The notes beneath the pieces are model-generated. The model was not told the DNA's origin, did not search any database, and saw nothing but the letters and a program-made list of their open reading frames with translations. Shown piece after piece: positions 1 to 13,100 of a stretch of 64,000 nt of DNA. The translations under genes and the position numbers were made by a program. The DNA comes from Amphibalanus amphitrite. Its lineage: Eukaryota; Arthropoda; Thecostraca; Balanomorpha; Balanidae. How positions within the stretch are numbered: position 1 is the first letter of the stretch; the number at the start of each line of letters is the position of its first letter. The stretch covers positions 434,001 through 498,000 of the forward strand of contig NW_024881538.1 of assembly GCF_019059575.1 (NCBI RefSeq). The letters run 5' to 3'.

Positions 1-77
<77 letters not shown>
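1..77. repeat. (CT)n microsatellite at the window edge
   Basis: Uninterrupted CT dinucleotides from the first base. On the gene strand it is (AG)n and directly continues the donor of exon g, so its left end is unknown. Confidence 0.97.
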
Positions 78-79
<2 letters not shown>

Positions 80-80
<1 letters not shown>

Positions 81-304
81 TGGTGCATGTGTCTGGACAG
101 CTCCTCGGCCTGGCGTTTGAGCGTCTCCGACTGCTGGCCGTGCCTCTTCTCCAAGGCGTCGTACTTTTCCTGCACCGCGTGAAGGTCAATCTCCATCTGA
201 AGCTGAGAGTCGCGGCCGCACGTCTCACACGCACCGGTCCGTGGCCGGAGAAGGTCGTGAACGCGACCCTGGAGCTCCTTGAACGCCTCCTGGAGTAGTC
301 CAGC
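80..304 (-). CDS. BICDL1: BICDL1-like exon g (last exon in window)
   Basis: 225 nt, 75 codons, phase 0 at both ends; acceptor CCCTAG. The donor GTGAG (75-79) runs straight into the (GA)n tract that fills bases 1-77. It begins AGLLQEAFKELQGRV, matching the human LRTALNELKRLI region, has a CETCG pair of cysteines, and continues as coiled coil. The gene continues to the left of the window. Confidence 0.85.
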
Positions 305-3300
305 CTAGGGGAGAGATGGGTAGGGTCGGAGGTTAGGTCGGAAGCTGGGTCATGTCAAGGTCAGCTGACGGGTTTTGGCCTAGAGATTATCCCGATAGTA
401 AGTGATGCATTGTTTAAAATATTTGGATGGAAAGGGCTCTCTGTCCGGTGGTCTCGTGTCGAGCTGTGCTTGGACCAAACAACGACCCGGTAAAGACAGA
501 AGTATCGATTCACTTTGAAAGGCTTCTGTGACGTGGTTTGTGCTCTGGTAGGGTGTGCTGGACACGGGTCATCGTACCAAAATAGAACTCTCTCCTTATC
601 TCTCTCCTTTTCCCCACCGCTCTGTCCTCACCGATGCACGAGAAAGGCTTCAGCACCTCGGTTACAGGGTTCGTCGCAAGTACTGCCACATAGGGACGGG
701 AATCTTAACGTTATGTGATGCGATACAGCATAACTTCAGCCGTCATCAGTAACGCCATCTAGGGACAGGAATCAAAGTACCTTCTGTGTGATGCGGTACA
801 GCATAACTTCAGGCGCTATCACTGTCGCCATCTAGGGACAAATCCAAGCACTATGTGATGCGGTACAGGCTACAGCATAACTTCAGGCTCTATCCCCAAC
901 GCCATCTAACGACAGGAAATCTTAACACTATGTGATGCGGTACAGCATAACTTCAGGCGTCATCACTAACGCCATCTATTGACAGGAATCCAAGCACTGT
1001 GCGATGCGGTACAGTATAACTTCAGGCGCTAGCACTATCGCCATCTATGGGTAGAATTCTAAGCTTGAAGCTTTGCGGCACTGCATAGCACACGGTGCTT
1101 CCGTATCTAATGTAATTAACGCAGGCCTGGAACAGGACTACAATGCGTTTTTTTCTGGTGGCTCTCGGCGCTAATGTTTTGCCACTAATAGGAGCAGAAT
1201 TTATTGCTCGCTTTTTGAGGTAAATAATGCCAAACTAGCTTGTAGCGATACAGATGACATCATGCATAGCCAATGGCAATCATATACCGAGAACAATGAA
1301 GTACGCTTTCAGGGACAACTAAACATACGTGTTTATACATCAGTGTCCGTCAATCAGACTCACTTTGTTTCCCATCAGCTTTGCAAAGTCATAGTGCTTG
1401 TCAATTATATGTCGTACTGCACCATTCTAAATGAAGGTGCATTTACGACTTCATTCCTTCAGACTGTACAGTGACGCCCAGACTGTACAGACTGTATAGT
1501 GAGTGACACGCACCACATCATTTCCTCTTTACATTCCATACAAGTATGCAGCCACTTCACCGCAGTTCTCACCTTAACCTTATGCAGGGGCACATCATCT
1601 GACGAGTTGGTATCCAGAGATGTGAGTGAGTTCCTCTGCGCACCCCTGCTGCGCTCCGTCAGCGTCTTCATCTGCTGGCACACATCCAGCACCTCCTTCT
1701 TGAGCTCGCGTAGCACCTGGGCGTCGGTCTGGGGCACCAGAGGCTCGTCGCATTCGACGTCGTCGTCGAGGTTCAGAAGGTTCTCTGTTTGTAGGTGAGA
1801 GCCTGTCGGGTCAAAGAGAGGAGGATCAGAGGGTATAACGCCTATAGCCTATAACGCCTATATAACCTAAGGGTAGAGGGTATGACGTCTATATATGGCC
1901 TTGGTATAACGAGAGTCTACCGGTTGTGCAGGGTTTATAAAAGATCAGAGATGTTGATGTCAATTAACACTTCTACTGTTTTGCCGGCCTTAACGAGAAA
2001 ATCAAGCTTTACACATTAAAGGGTCGTTGTATTTCGTGATAATAAATTATAGGCCAAAATTAAAACAAAGTTAGTTTTAGAATTCCCTCAGATCAATCAC
2101 ACATTCAGTAAAAACAAAAATCGATTCTTGCGCATTTTTCAACGCGCTGACAGCCAGGCAACACTTCTGATGAGCCAAGCAAATGCATCATGGACGCCTC
2201 ATCCGTAAATATTCAATTTGTTGTTTTGGAAACAACATCTTCCCCCCTCCGGAGGGACAGAATGGCCGTCCAATGCGCGCTTCTCAGGCAGCTACTTCCT
2301 CTCATATCCTGCTCGCTGGCCGTTGAAGACTCAGGAGTCCGCTTCCTCGAGCACACATATCTTGCGCGCTGGGCGGTGCACTATGCCGCCACGCACCCTG
2401 ATCCGAGCCGATCGCACCCGGCCGTCTGGTCCCGGGAAGACTTCAACGACTCGCCCGAGTGGCCAGTAACCGCGCGGCACACCGTCATCCGCCAAGAGAA
2501 TCAGGTCACCAGCCACCAGGTTTCGTGACTCTGTCGTCCACTTTCTGCGACAAACTAGACTGGGGACGTATTCTTTGAGCCAGCGGCTCCAGAACTGATT
2601 GGCCAGTGCTCGACTCTGACGCCAGATTCTTCGGCTACTGATGCCGCCGTCAGTGACCAGTCCTGGTGGTAGCTGGATCGATGGACGTCCAAGAAGCAGA
2701 TGCGATGGCGTGAGCGCCTCCAGACTGTCAGCCTCCGTTGACACGTACGTTAACGGACGACTGTTGACCACAGACTCCACCTCCGTGATGACGGTCTGCA
2801 GCACTTCTTCAGTTACCAGGAGTCGACCTAGAACCGCTCTCAGAGCCCTCTTCACCGAGGCGATCATTGACTCCCAGACTCCGCCCATGTCACTACTGGC
2901 GGGGGGGTTGAAGTGCCACTGAATCTGATCCTGGGAAAGCCGGTCAGATATGACGGTTTGGTTCCATCCTCGAATAAGCTTACGTAGTTCCTTCTCTCCA
3001 GCTCGTAAGTTCGTTCCATTGTCAGAGAACACCTGTGTCGGTCGTCCTCTTCTCGCCACAAACCTGGTGAACGCCATCAGAAAGCTATCCGTAGACAGTG
3101 TCCGAGAAATCTCCAAGTGCACTGCCCGCGTGGACATGCATGTGATCAGCAGGCAGTATCTTTTCTCGGTGCCGCGTTTTCCCGTTTTAATCTGAAGTGG
3201 GCCAAAGTAATCAACTCCGACTGAGTTGAACGGGTAGCAGCTGTCAAAGCGGGCCTTTGGCAGGTCTGCCATGCGTGGCTGACAGGGTGTCGCACGCCGA

Positions 3301-6300
3301 CGGCGACAGAGAGGACAGTCGCGCAGCACCTTCTTCACGAGCGCACGTCCTCTGGGGATCCAGTATTTTATCCGCAGATCATTGAGCACGTGGTCTACTC
3401 CAGAATGCATCAGTCTTTCGTGTGACGACGTGATGATCAGGGCGGTCACACGGCTGTCTCTGGGCAGGATCGCCGGGTGGCGAGTTTCTTCGGGTAAGGG
3501 TGCGTTGGTGAGACGGCCACCAACTCGAAGCACACCGTCTCCATCCAGCTGAGGTGTCAGCGGCTGCAGGTGGCTGTCTGTACGAACGCCACGGCCCTTC
3601 TCTAGCGCTGAGACCTCCTGAGCAAAGGAGGTGCGCTGCATCTGGCGCACGATGGCGGTCTCTGCGCTCTGCAGCTCCTCAGATGACAGCGGACCAGTCA
3701 GCTTCCTAGCTGGATTGCCGTCTACGCCATAGGTCGCTGCAAAGTTGTGTAGAAATCGGCGAATCCATCCCATGGTTCGCTTGAATCGCGCCCAGCTGGA
3801 AAACCGATCAGGGTCCGGTCCTACGATCGCGGATGGCTGACCTTCACAACGAGTGGTCAGCACAGCCTTTGCTTCTGGGTCGTTTTTGTCCACTTCAGAC
3901 CGCTCACGGTTGCTCGGCCAGCATTCCTCCGGTCGCCATAGGAAGTCGGGCCCTCTTACCCAGCGGCTGTCTCTGGTCAGTTCAGAAGCCATCAGTCCAC
4001 GGGAGCAGTCGTCGGCGGGGTTGCATTCGCCCGGTGTGTGTCTCCATTGATTGGGATGCGTCGAATCGCGAATCTCAGCGACTCGATTCGCAATGAAGGT
4101 ATGAAACCTTTTACTATCATTTGAGATGTAACTCAGCACGACTCGGCTGTCGCTCCAGTATATGGTATCGTGCAGTTCCAGCGTCAGCTCCTTTTTCACA
4201 CAGGTGGCCAGCCGCACCGCCAGAACGGCGGCCTGAGTCTCCAGACGCACGATGGTTAGCTTTTGCAGAGGAGCTACACGACATTTGCTCATGACGAGCG
4301 CGCAGTTGATCTGTCCGTCCTCGTGTATTTCGCGGAGGTAAGCGACGGCACCAAATGCCCTCTCCGAGGCATCACAGAAAATATGAAGCTGTCTCAGCGA
4401 GACCGCGGCGTTCTGAGCTCCATACCAGCGTGAGACTCTCACATCAGCGACTCTCGGTAGGTCAGCCAGCCACAATGACCACTGGCGTGACTCCTCATCA
4501 GCAAGAACGGCATCCCAGCCCAGTTGGCTTGACCACAGATCCTGTAGCAGCAGCTTGGCAATGAGCACAAACGGCGAAACCAGTCCGAGCGGATCGAAAA
4601 TGGAAGCCACGACACGCAGTATTTCTCGCTTTGTCGCCTTCTCTACTGCAGGTGTGGGTACAGCCACATGTAGGTCATCAGTCTGCGCGTCCCACGTCAC
4701 GCCCAACACCTTCTCCGAGGGTAGCTGGACGCTCAGGTCGGCTGCACTTGGCACGCGCTCAGTGACTGGGATCGAAGATAGCACATCTTTGCTGTTGCTT
4801 AGCCACTTTCTGAGACGAAAACCACCTCTGGCTAGAAGTTCTGTGACCTCTCTCACCGTTTGTAGAGCGGTGTCACTGTTTTTCTCTGACGTGGCTAAAT
4901 CGTCCATGTAGAAGTTGTTTTTGACCGTGGCTGTCGCTGCACGTCCAGCTGCGGTTGCAGCCCCCTTTTCTTCAGCGGTGCGGTGTAGCACAAAGCTCGC
5001 AGAAGCCGGTGACGACCGTGCACCGAAAATGACTCTATCCATCTGATAGATCTCTGGCGGCTTTCCGGAATCCATGTCACGCCACAAGAATCGAAGTGAT
5101 AACTGATCTTCTCTTTTCACAGCTATCTGAAGAAACATCTTCTCGATGTCAGCAGTCACAGCTACGGCTTCCTGACGGAATCGAAGTAGCACCCCGGGAA
5201 CCGTCTTGAGCAGGTCTGGGCCCGTCAACAGCTGCTCGTTTAATGACACGCCTGCATATTTAGCCGCGGCATCAAAAACGATTCTGAACTTCCCAGGCTT
5301 CGTGGGATTCGTGACGGCATGATGTGGTAAAAACCACTGTTTGCCGTCCTGATTCTCACAGTCGTCTTCGACCTTTCTTGCATATCCGTTTGACATGTAG
5401 TCCTTCATTGTCTGTCGATAGGCGTCAGCCTTGTCCGGTGCTCGTTTCAGCGCTCTTTCTGTGGCTTCTAGCCGCCGCACAGCCATCTGATAGTTGTCAG
5501 GTAGCCTTACGTCCTGGGATCGCCACAGGAGACCCGTTTCATAACGGTCCCCGCGCCATCGAGTTGAATGCTCCATCTGTCGCTCGGCTAGCCGATCTTC
5601 GTACGAGTGTGGCTGGGTCATGGCGTGGGTGGTACCGAATGCATCTGTAGTCCACCATTCTTGCATTAGCTCCGTTAACTCGTCATCAGCAGAGCGGTCT
5701 CTGACCATGTGCATGATCTCTCTCGCTCCCACAGGGACCAAGCTTGTGACCTTTCCTGTCAGACACCAACCGAAATGTGTCTTGATCGCCACTGGCTGCC
5801 CCGGTTTTCCAATCCTGGCTTCCTTTTGCACGACAGCTTCCATGACGTTCGCGCCGAGCAGCAGCTCCACCGTCTGGTGATTTGTGTCTGGCAGTTCTAT
5901 GTCGGACAGATGGCTCCATTTCTCGCGCTGGCTCCAGTCGACTCTCGTGGGGCGGACGTTAAGCTGCGGCACCGTGAACGCCTCCGCCACCGTCACGATC
6001 TCAGTCTCGCCGCCTGGGGACAGTGGAGACAACTGCAGACTCACCTTCAAGGACGGTTTGCTCGGACCTGAACTTTCAACATTGCTGAGTCGCAGCCGTT
6101 CGGCCGAGCCGGTAATGGACAGATCCCGGACTACTTGTTCCGTGCAGAGGGACGTGTCTGCGCCAGGATCTAACAAGGCGTGGGTGTCACGGTACGATCC
6201 TCCATCTCCATGAATTCTCACAGGAACAACTTGCAGGAGTGTTGCATTCGTTCTGGTAGGCAACTGACCAGCCGCGGTGGATAGCACGCGCCTCGGATTG

Positions 6301-9300
6301 TCTGCCTCCGCGCCAGTTGATGGCCTCACACATATCTGAGTCGGTGCCGTGATGTGAAGCAGGTGATGGTGCTTGCCCTTACATCCATTTTGCCCACACA
6401 CTGTCTTTCTAGGACACTTCCTAGCCCAGTGAGCATCACTGAGGCAGCGGAAACACCGCCGGCAGTCCCGTACCAGCCGGAGGCGCTCCTCAGGTGGCGC
6501 TGCTAGCAGAGTCGGACAGGCACTCAGCTCGTGCCACTCCGCCTTGCACACACTACACTGCTCGGTCCCGGTCGCTGTAGCCAACGTAGTGCGCCACGAC
6601 CCAGCCGGTGGCTTCTGACGCTGCTGCACCCGGGATGGTGACGACCTTCTGTTGCCTCTTGACTGCGTTACCGGAGCTGTTCCAGTCTCATCTTGGACCA
6701 GACCTGGCAGGGCGCGGCGACCAGCCAACACAATTCCCTTCAGCCACTGGTCTAGGTCGGCCAGCGTCGGAAAACGCGGCAACAGCTCTACCTCTCTCTG
6801 ACCCCACTGCCAAGCGAGAGAGGCTGGTAGTTTTGAAACAACTTGTCTGAGGTTCGTCGTGGCGGTCAGATCACCCTGGAAGTGAAGTGAAGAGAGGACG
6901 CTCACGGCAGCGTGTAGCGCTCGTGATAGGCTTGTCAGAGCGCTCAAGTCATTTTGTTTCACAGCTGGGTGCTGAAGAACACTCGACAGGGTACTGCCGA
7001 CTACGCTGGAAGGGTCTCCAAATTGTAGTTCCAGCTCGTTCATGGCCTCTTGGTAGAGGCTGCCGTCACATAGTAGCCCTCGCACTGCTTCACGAGCATC
7101 GCCGGTCAAACATGACTGCAAATGAACCATTCGCTCGGTGTCCGTCAGCGACCGGCTCTCGTGCACGAGTGTTCGGAACATAGCGCTCCATCTTGGCCAT
7201 TCTAATGGCGCCCCGCTGAATTTCTCCAGCGTCACCTTCGGTAGCGCCGAGCACTCTCGTGTAATGCCACTGCCGGCGCCGTCGGACGGTAAGTTTTGAA
7301 CCCATCCTCTCGTCCGTCTCTGAGGGTCTTCTTCGCCTGTATTCAGCTCTGGCTGCCCACACTGGTGCCTCACCGCATGTCTGGCCGCCGCTCCAAGTCG
7401 AGATTCGCGCCTGCTCGCTAAACTGTCAGCTCGGTCTTCAATTTCCTCATCTTCTTCAAGTAGTTTTAGCTCGAGTGCGTCCACCTCGGCCTGGTCGGCT
7501 GCTCGCTGAGCTTCTTCTCTGGCCTCTTCCATTTGGGCCTCAGCATTCCTCTGGGCCCGCTTTATCGCCGCGTCTGCAGCCTTTTGGGCCTGCTCAGCCC
7601 GCAGCTTCGAGAGCTGAGCTCGTCTCCAGGCTCCACTTCTCTTGGAGGAGGTTGTTTTCTCTGACGATGCCTCGCTCCTTGTTTTGAGTGATTCGGCTCC
7701 ATCAGGCCCACGCATAGTGCCACTTAAATCAATTGCACTTCATAAAACAATCGTTTACCGCGACCGCTACAATAATTAAGCTTTTACGGATAATCCCGTT
7801 ACAAGTATCCGGCCCGGAGGACCATTAAATGTTGATGTCAATTAACACTTCTACTGTTTTGCCGGCCTTAACGAGAAAATCAAGCTTTACACATTAAAGG
7901 GTCGTTGTATTTCGTGATAATAAATTATAGGCCAAAATTAAAACAAAGTTAGTTTTAGAATTCCCTCAGATCAATCACACATTCAGTAAAAACAAAAATC
8001 GATTCTTGCGCATTTTTCAACGCGCTGACAGCCAGGCAACACTTCTGATGAGCCAAGCAAATGCATCATGGACGCCTCATCCGTAAATATTCAATTTGTT
8101 GTTTTGGAAACAACAAGAGATGTCATGGAAAACTACCGGACGGACGGTGTCAGAATAGTTCAGTTCAGAGCCTATCGTCCGAACGAGGCGGTGAATTCAA
8201 AAGTCTCTGAACCCCGATTGAAGGTGTCCTGTGTCGCAATCAAATCATCCGACAAAGGTGGCTGAAATCATAAGAAATAATACCTAGTTTATACGAGTGT
8301 CAAAGTGTGTTGATTATATCTCCTTATATTAAATGAAGAAGCAACTAATGATTATTTATCCTGTGTAATGCACTTTTATAAATCACATGGAAAGCAGTGC
8401 AATGGTCTGATGGTAAAGAGTAGGATTTAAAAATCTTAGGGCTATATTTGAAACGATTAGGTGTAGGTTCCTTATGCTGCACTTTTGCCGAGCTAGCTGC
8501 AAGAAATGGTATCCGTATCCATCAAAATTAAATATTGGCTGTTGTTTGATGAGAATCGACCACAACGTAATGAAGCGGAGCCTACTGCATTTCAATTTTC
8601 TCCAATACAGCCGGGAAGGGGCCGCCAATAAAGTGCGACATTCGAGCTACAGCAAACAGCGTCTGTTGACCAATGACCGACTGGGACAGACACGTGCCAG
8701 ATGTTGATTGGTCGGCTCAAATGACTCCGGCTGGCGTTATTGGCTCCCAGCGGCCTCGAATCCGGTCAGTCACACATCGATCCACCATTGATCACCGACT
8801 TTGGTCACCAACCACTGAAGTGTAACAACCGACCTGTGACTAGTAAACCTGACCACTGACCACTGATTACTGACTACTGACTACTAACCAGTGAAGACAA
8901 ACTTGTGACAAATGACAACCGACCAGCGCGGCGACCGGGGTCTCTATCGGGCATCTTCCTCTTTACCTCACAGCTTCACTCAATCTGACAGTTTTATCAC
9001 TACGTAACCTCTCCCCGCTACCCCAGCAGAGATACCTACCGGAGCTAATGCCCTCATCGGCCGACATGTCCAGTTCGTTCATCAGGCTGGTGTGAGCCGT
9101 GCTGGGACTCGAGTGACGGCTCAGCACCTCCAGTCGGTCCGTCAGAGACGTGTTGGTCGCCGCTAGCTCGCCCACCTGTGTAGGGAAAAGAAATATCGTG
9201 ATGGCGTTAATTGACCTTTGACGTAATCAATTAACACGGCATCGTCAGCAGTAAACACACCGGCAAGCTGTAAGGCAGCTGATGAGATAATTTAGAAAGA

Positions 9301-10019
9301 AAACTAATTTAGTTAACTTAGAAAAAGAAAAGAAAAACAAAACGTTGTAACTTTTCTTTTCCAGCGACCAGTGGCACATATGAAGCATGCAAGGGCGATG
9401 ATACTTTGATTAAAAAACATAATTGCGGAGGCAGCGATTAATGACGAGGGGAGTAGCTTTGATGCCTACATGAACGGTCTTGAATAGCCTACAGAATGTT
9501 GCATTACTATCTTGTTTTATCGTGCATGTTGAATAGATAAATAAATAACGGACGTGATGTTATTATTTCAGATGCAATGTTGCTAAGGAACGGAAAGCCC
9601 GCCCAGCCGGGGCCATTTAGCCCGCATGACTGGCTGTCAACTGTAGCAAATCTGCCAAATAACGAGCCTCTCTCCTGACCTTTGAACCAGGGAGTACTCT
9701 CAGTCATGTTTCATTAATATCACGAACACAGGCAATCACCAAATCGTGGGAGCTGGCGTGTGATTAGTAACTATACGACCGCACAGTTATAAATACATTA
9801 AAGCGTGAGGTCAGCTGGAAATCGGCGCTAGACAAATTTCAATCCGTTCCACATCAGCTTCTTTGTGCGCTTATTGATACCGCGCCTTCCCACCTCCCCA
9901 TCTCTCATCCTCTCCCTCCCTATCCACTCCCTCTCTACCTCTCTCCTTTTCCTTCTCCCTCTCCCTCCCTCCTCTCCCTTTCTCTCTCCCCGCCTTCTCC
10001 CTCCCTCCCTCCCTCCCTA

Positions 10020-10094
<75 letters not shown>

Positions 10095-10101
10095 ATCTCT
10101 T

Positions 10102-10181
<80 letters not shown>

Positions 10182-13100
10182 CCCTCCCTCCCTCCCCCTC
10201 ATCCGCACCTCTCTTTGCGTCTGCCGCAGCTGGCCGCTCTGCTCCCGGCCGATTCGCTCCAGAAGCAGCACCCGCTCTGAGGCCTCGTCCAGCTGCGATG
10301 TCAGCGTCTCCCGCTCCTCCAGCAGTGACTGTACCCGCCGCTCCAGCTCTAGACGCTTGTCAGTCAGGATGTTTATCTGTCGGAGATAACAGATACGTCA
10401 GTTTCTGTTACATTTCGCTCACTCTCACATGTTTTTTTTCTAGTCTAAATGTTGCACTTAAGCTGATAGGCATTACGACTATGGACCATAAATTACACTT
10501 ATTAACTCGTATAGAAATTCGGCACTGGAGATTTGGTACTTTATCACCAATATCTTCATCAAAATCAGCAAGAGAAAGTATCGAAAGGGAGGAAGAAATC
10601 GGCAAAACGCATAAGCAGACCGATCAAAAACGATCTAGTACTACAAACGATCCTATATTCCCACAACCCTTCACTCCAGAGTCACGAACTATGATTAATT
10701 GTAAACAGACTCCCAGACTTTTACTTCTTTGTACCTACTACTTCCCTGCCAGTAATAATTTTGAGTAATGACCCCTGTTATTAAATCGCATACTTTTCCT
10801 ACCCAAGACACATTTGCTGACCGAGCCGTATTCGCGAGCTGAGCTGTCCCAAGCAGTGCTGTATGGATGTGCGCATTTCCTGCGGCCGTGTGTGCGTGGG
10901 GCCTCCTCAGGGCCTGTTGGTTCAGAGGGCGGAGCTGGTCCTCAAGCGTTTGGTCTCCGAGTGCCCTCCATCTGAGTGTTGGCCGGAGACGGCGGATCGA
11001 TCGCATTAGCGACCGTCGAGGTTCGTGTGTGACTGGTCCAGCGGAGAACCAGGACCCGAGGCCTTTGGATGAAAAAATAGGGGTGTATCTTTGCATTTTT
11101 AGGCGATTTATACTTTATGATAGTGTTTTGGAAGCCGATAAATGCCTAAATGCATATATCATTCCATGAGTAACGTATGTGGGATATCTAATCGGCAGAT
11201 CAATTTTAGAACTATTTTCAGGAAGTCGTATGTTAGAATGAATTCCAGAGTAAAATGTGTACATGCCTACAGGTATCGACAAATTTGCAGAGATAGGTTA
11301 AAAAGGCGTTATAAATCTCAACGTTCCTCGACCACAGACCAGGTGGATTAAACGGACTATCCTGGGTAATGCTGTGCCTCTCAGTCGCCTGGATACAAGC
11401 GAACATTCTGGGTATGTGCCGCTATAATCCACTGCCTTGCGACGTTTGCTAAGTTGACGGTGTTGTGGTAACGGGGCCTGGTAACCACTGCAGTGACGGG
11501 TGACCGGCTGGCAACTATCGGCACACGACGCACAGATCAGAGTTTCTTAACTCCCAACCGCACTCATAAAGACACTGACAGTGTGAATGTGTGAAGGCTG
11601 TTTGACGTAGATATGTGCATTGTACATACACAGGTCCCTAAGGGATGCAGAGTTATGACAATGCTTATTGTGGTGTGACAGAGGAGCGATGTTGTATGTA
11701 GATAGATGATGTTATATGATGTGGATTATGATTTATTTTATTTTATTGTGTCGACGAAGTTTGAAACCCCAGCCAAAATAGTCAACGTTCGTCTGGAAGA
11801 GAGAGCTCACCAGACGAGGCACCGTCGTCCATCACGGCTTTACCACCCCACCCCACCCCGTGTGCCACCCACCTCGTCTCGCATAATCTCCATGTGTGAC
11901 ATGTGATCGTTGATGCTGGATCGCCGCAGGTCCTGCTGACTCCGCATCTGCTGCAACTGCAGGTTCAGCTGCTCCTCGTTCTTGATGGCCTGTTGGAAAA
12001 AGGTCAGGGTCAGGTCAAAGATGAGTTATGGTGACCGTTACATCAGCTCACAGCTAGAACGGTGCGTTAGTGTAAAAATAATAGTCGGGGATTTCAACTG
12101 AAGTGCCAAACTGCATGAGCCAATGCGACAGGGACAGCACCAGCTTTCTGTGTCGCTCATCCTCGGCATTGCGTTTTCGCAACAGGAGCGGACGGGCTCA
12201 GGGCATGGTGCAACAAGCTATAGAAGCTAATCCACCAGTCGAATTGGCCCATTGCTAAAGGCATTTCATTGCATGAGCACACTGGTAAAGCCAGAAACAC
12301 TCAGCAGCCTCACAGAGGGACTCATGGGGGTCATGACACGATAGGGGTCATTTTAGACGTCAGTCGAGAAAGTAACACCATTGGACACTCAGTAGACTTG
12401 TTAGTGGTGACTGGATTTACGAGTATAGCGTGCAGCCTGCAGGGTCTGAAAACTCGAATGGTGGGGAAGGTGAACATATAGCAGTATGTGTGCACCTAGT
12501 CACCTAGACGAGTTTGTGTTACAAGAGGATGAGCAGCGTGTTGCTTAATCGCACAAGATAGCAATATATGTTTACTAATCATTTCAAGCTTGGATGTGTT
12601 TATATATTCTAATTTCCAGCCCTGGAGCACTAAGTTTTCAACGTACACGAACGCGAACGCCAATTCACACATAAACAACTGCAAGCAAGACTTGCATAAA
12701 ACGTTTTGCTGCTGGAACTCGGAAAATGGAGGCATTATAGAAAAGCAGCTGAGTCAGTGTGGCGCTCCATTCGTCTCCGGTATCAGTTTATCTGGTAAAC
12801 ACCAGCATCACGTTTCCGTCCGGCTTAAAACGAGGGGTCCCGGGTCCTTTATCACGCTGAGAGCTAGATGCAGCACGATTTTGTTGCTTATAGAGTGTTG
12901 AAATTCACAGCATGGAATAACGATTTAGATTTTGTCAATAAATTTCATCTATCGATGCCTCTTTGGTCTGCGCTTTATCAATAGAGCTGCCGAAGATGAA
13001 TATGTCATCTTTAGGCGAAGGCACAACAATGATGGAAAAGACGGCCTTGAAGCGCCCGTGACCTAAAATACGCTCAAAACAATGGTCTCTTGAAGTGGGC

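Larger units (their letters stand above)
1952..8115 (-). mobile_element. Full-length BEL/Pao LTR retrotransposon
   Basis: 6,164 bp, minus strand, in the intron between BICDL1 exons e and f and in the same orientation as the gene. It has two 286-bp LTRs that look identical, a 5-bp target duplication AGAGA (1947-1951 and 8116-8120), a primer-binding site, a single uninterrupted 1,794-codon Gag-Pol frame and a polypurine tract. The intact frame and identical LTRs indicate a recent, possibly still active insertion. No env-like frame is present. Confidence 0.96.

Noticed and set aside
700-1040. Repeated ATAACTTC resembling a loxP half-arm
   Set aside because: Only 8 bases match, with no inverted partner or spacer; it is part of the 70-bp minisatellite.
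640-1060. CRISPR-like repeat-spacer pattern in the 70-bp minisatellite
   Set aside because: Units are continuous and diverged rather than identical repeats with unique spacers, and the DNA is animal nuclear.
2190-7687. Many plus-strand frames of 60-120 codons across the BEL/Pao element
   Set aside because: They are antisense shadows of the 1,794-codon Gag-Pol frame.
9865-10389. Open frames of poly-Ser/Leu or poly-Arg/Glu over (CT)n/(GA)n tracts here and at 44.1, 45.8, 47.3, 54.6 and 58.1 kb
   Set aside because: Dinucleotide repeats are open in several frames at once; there is no domain, splice context or codon bias.
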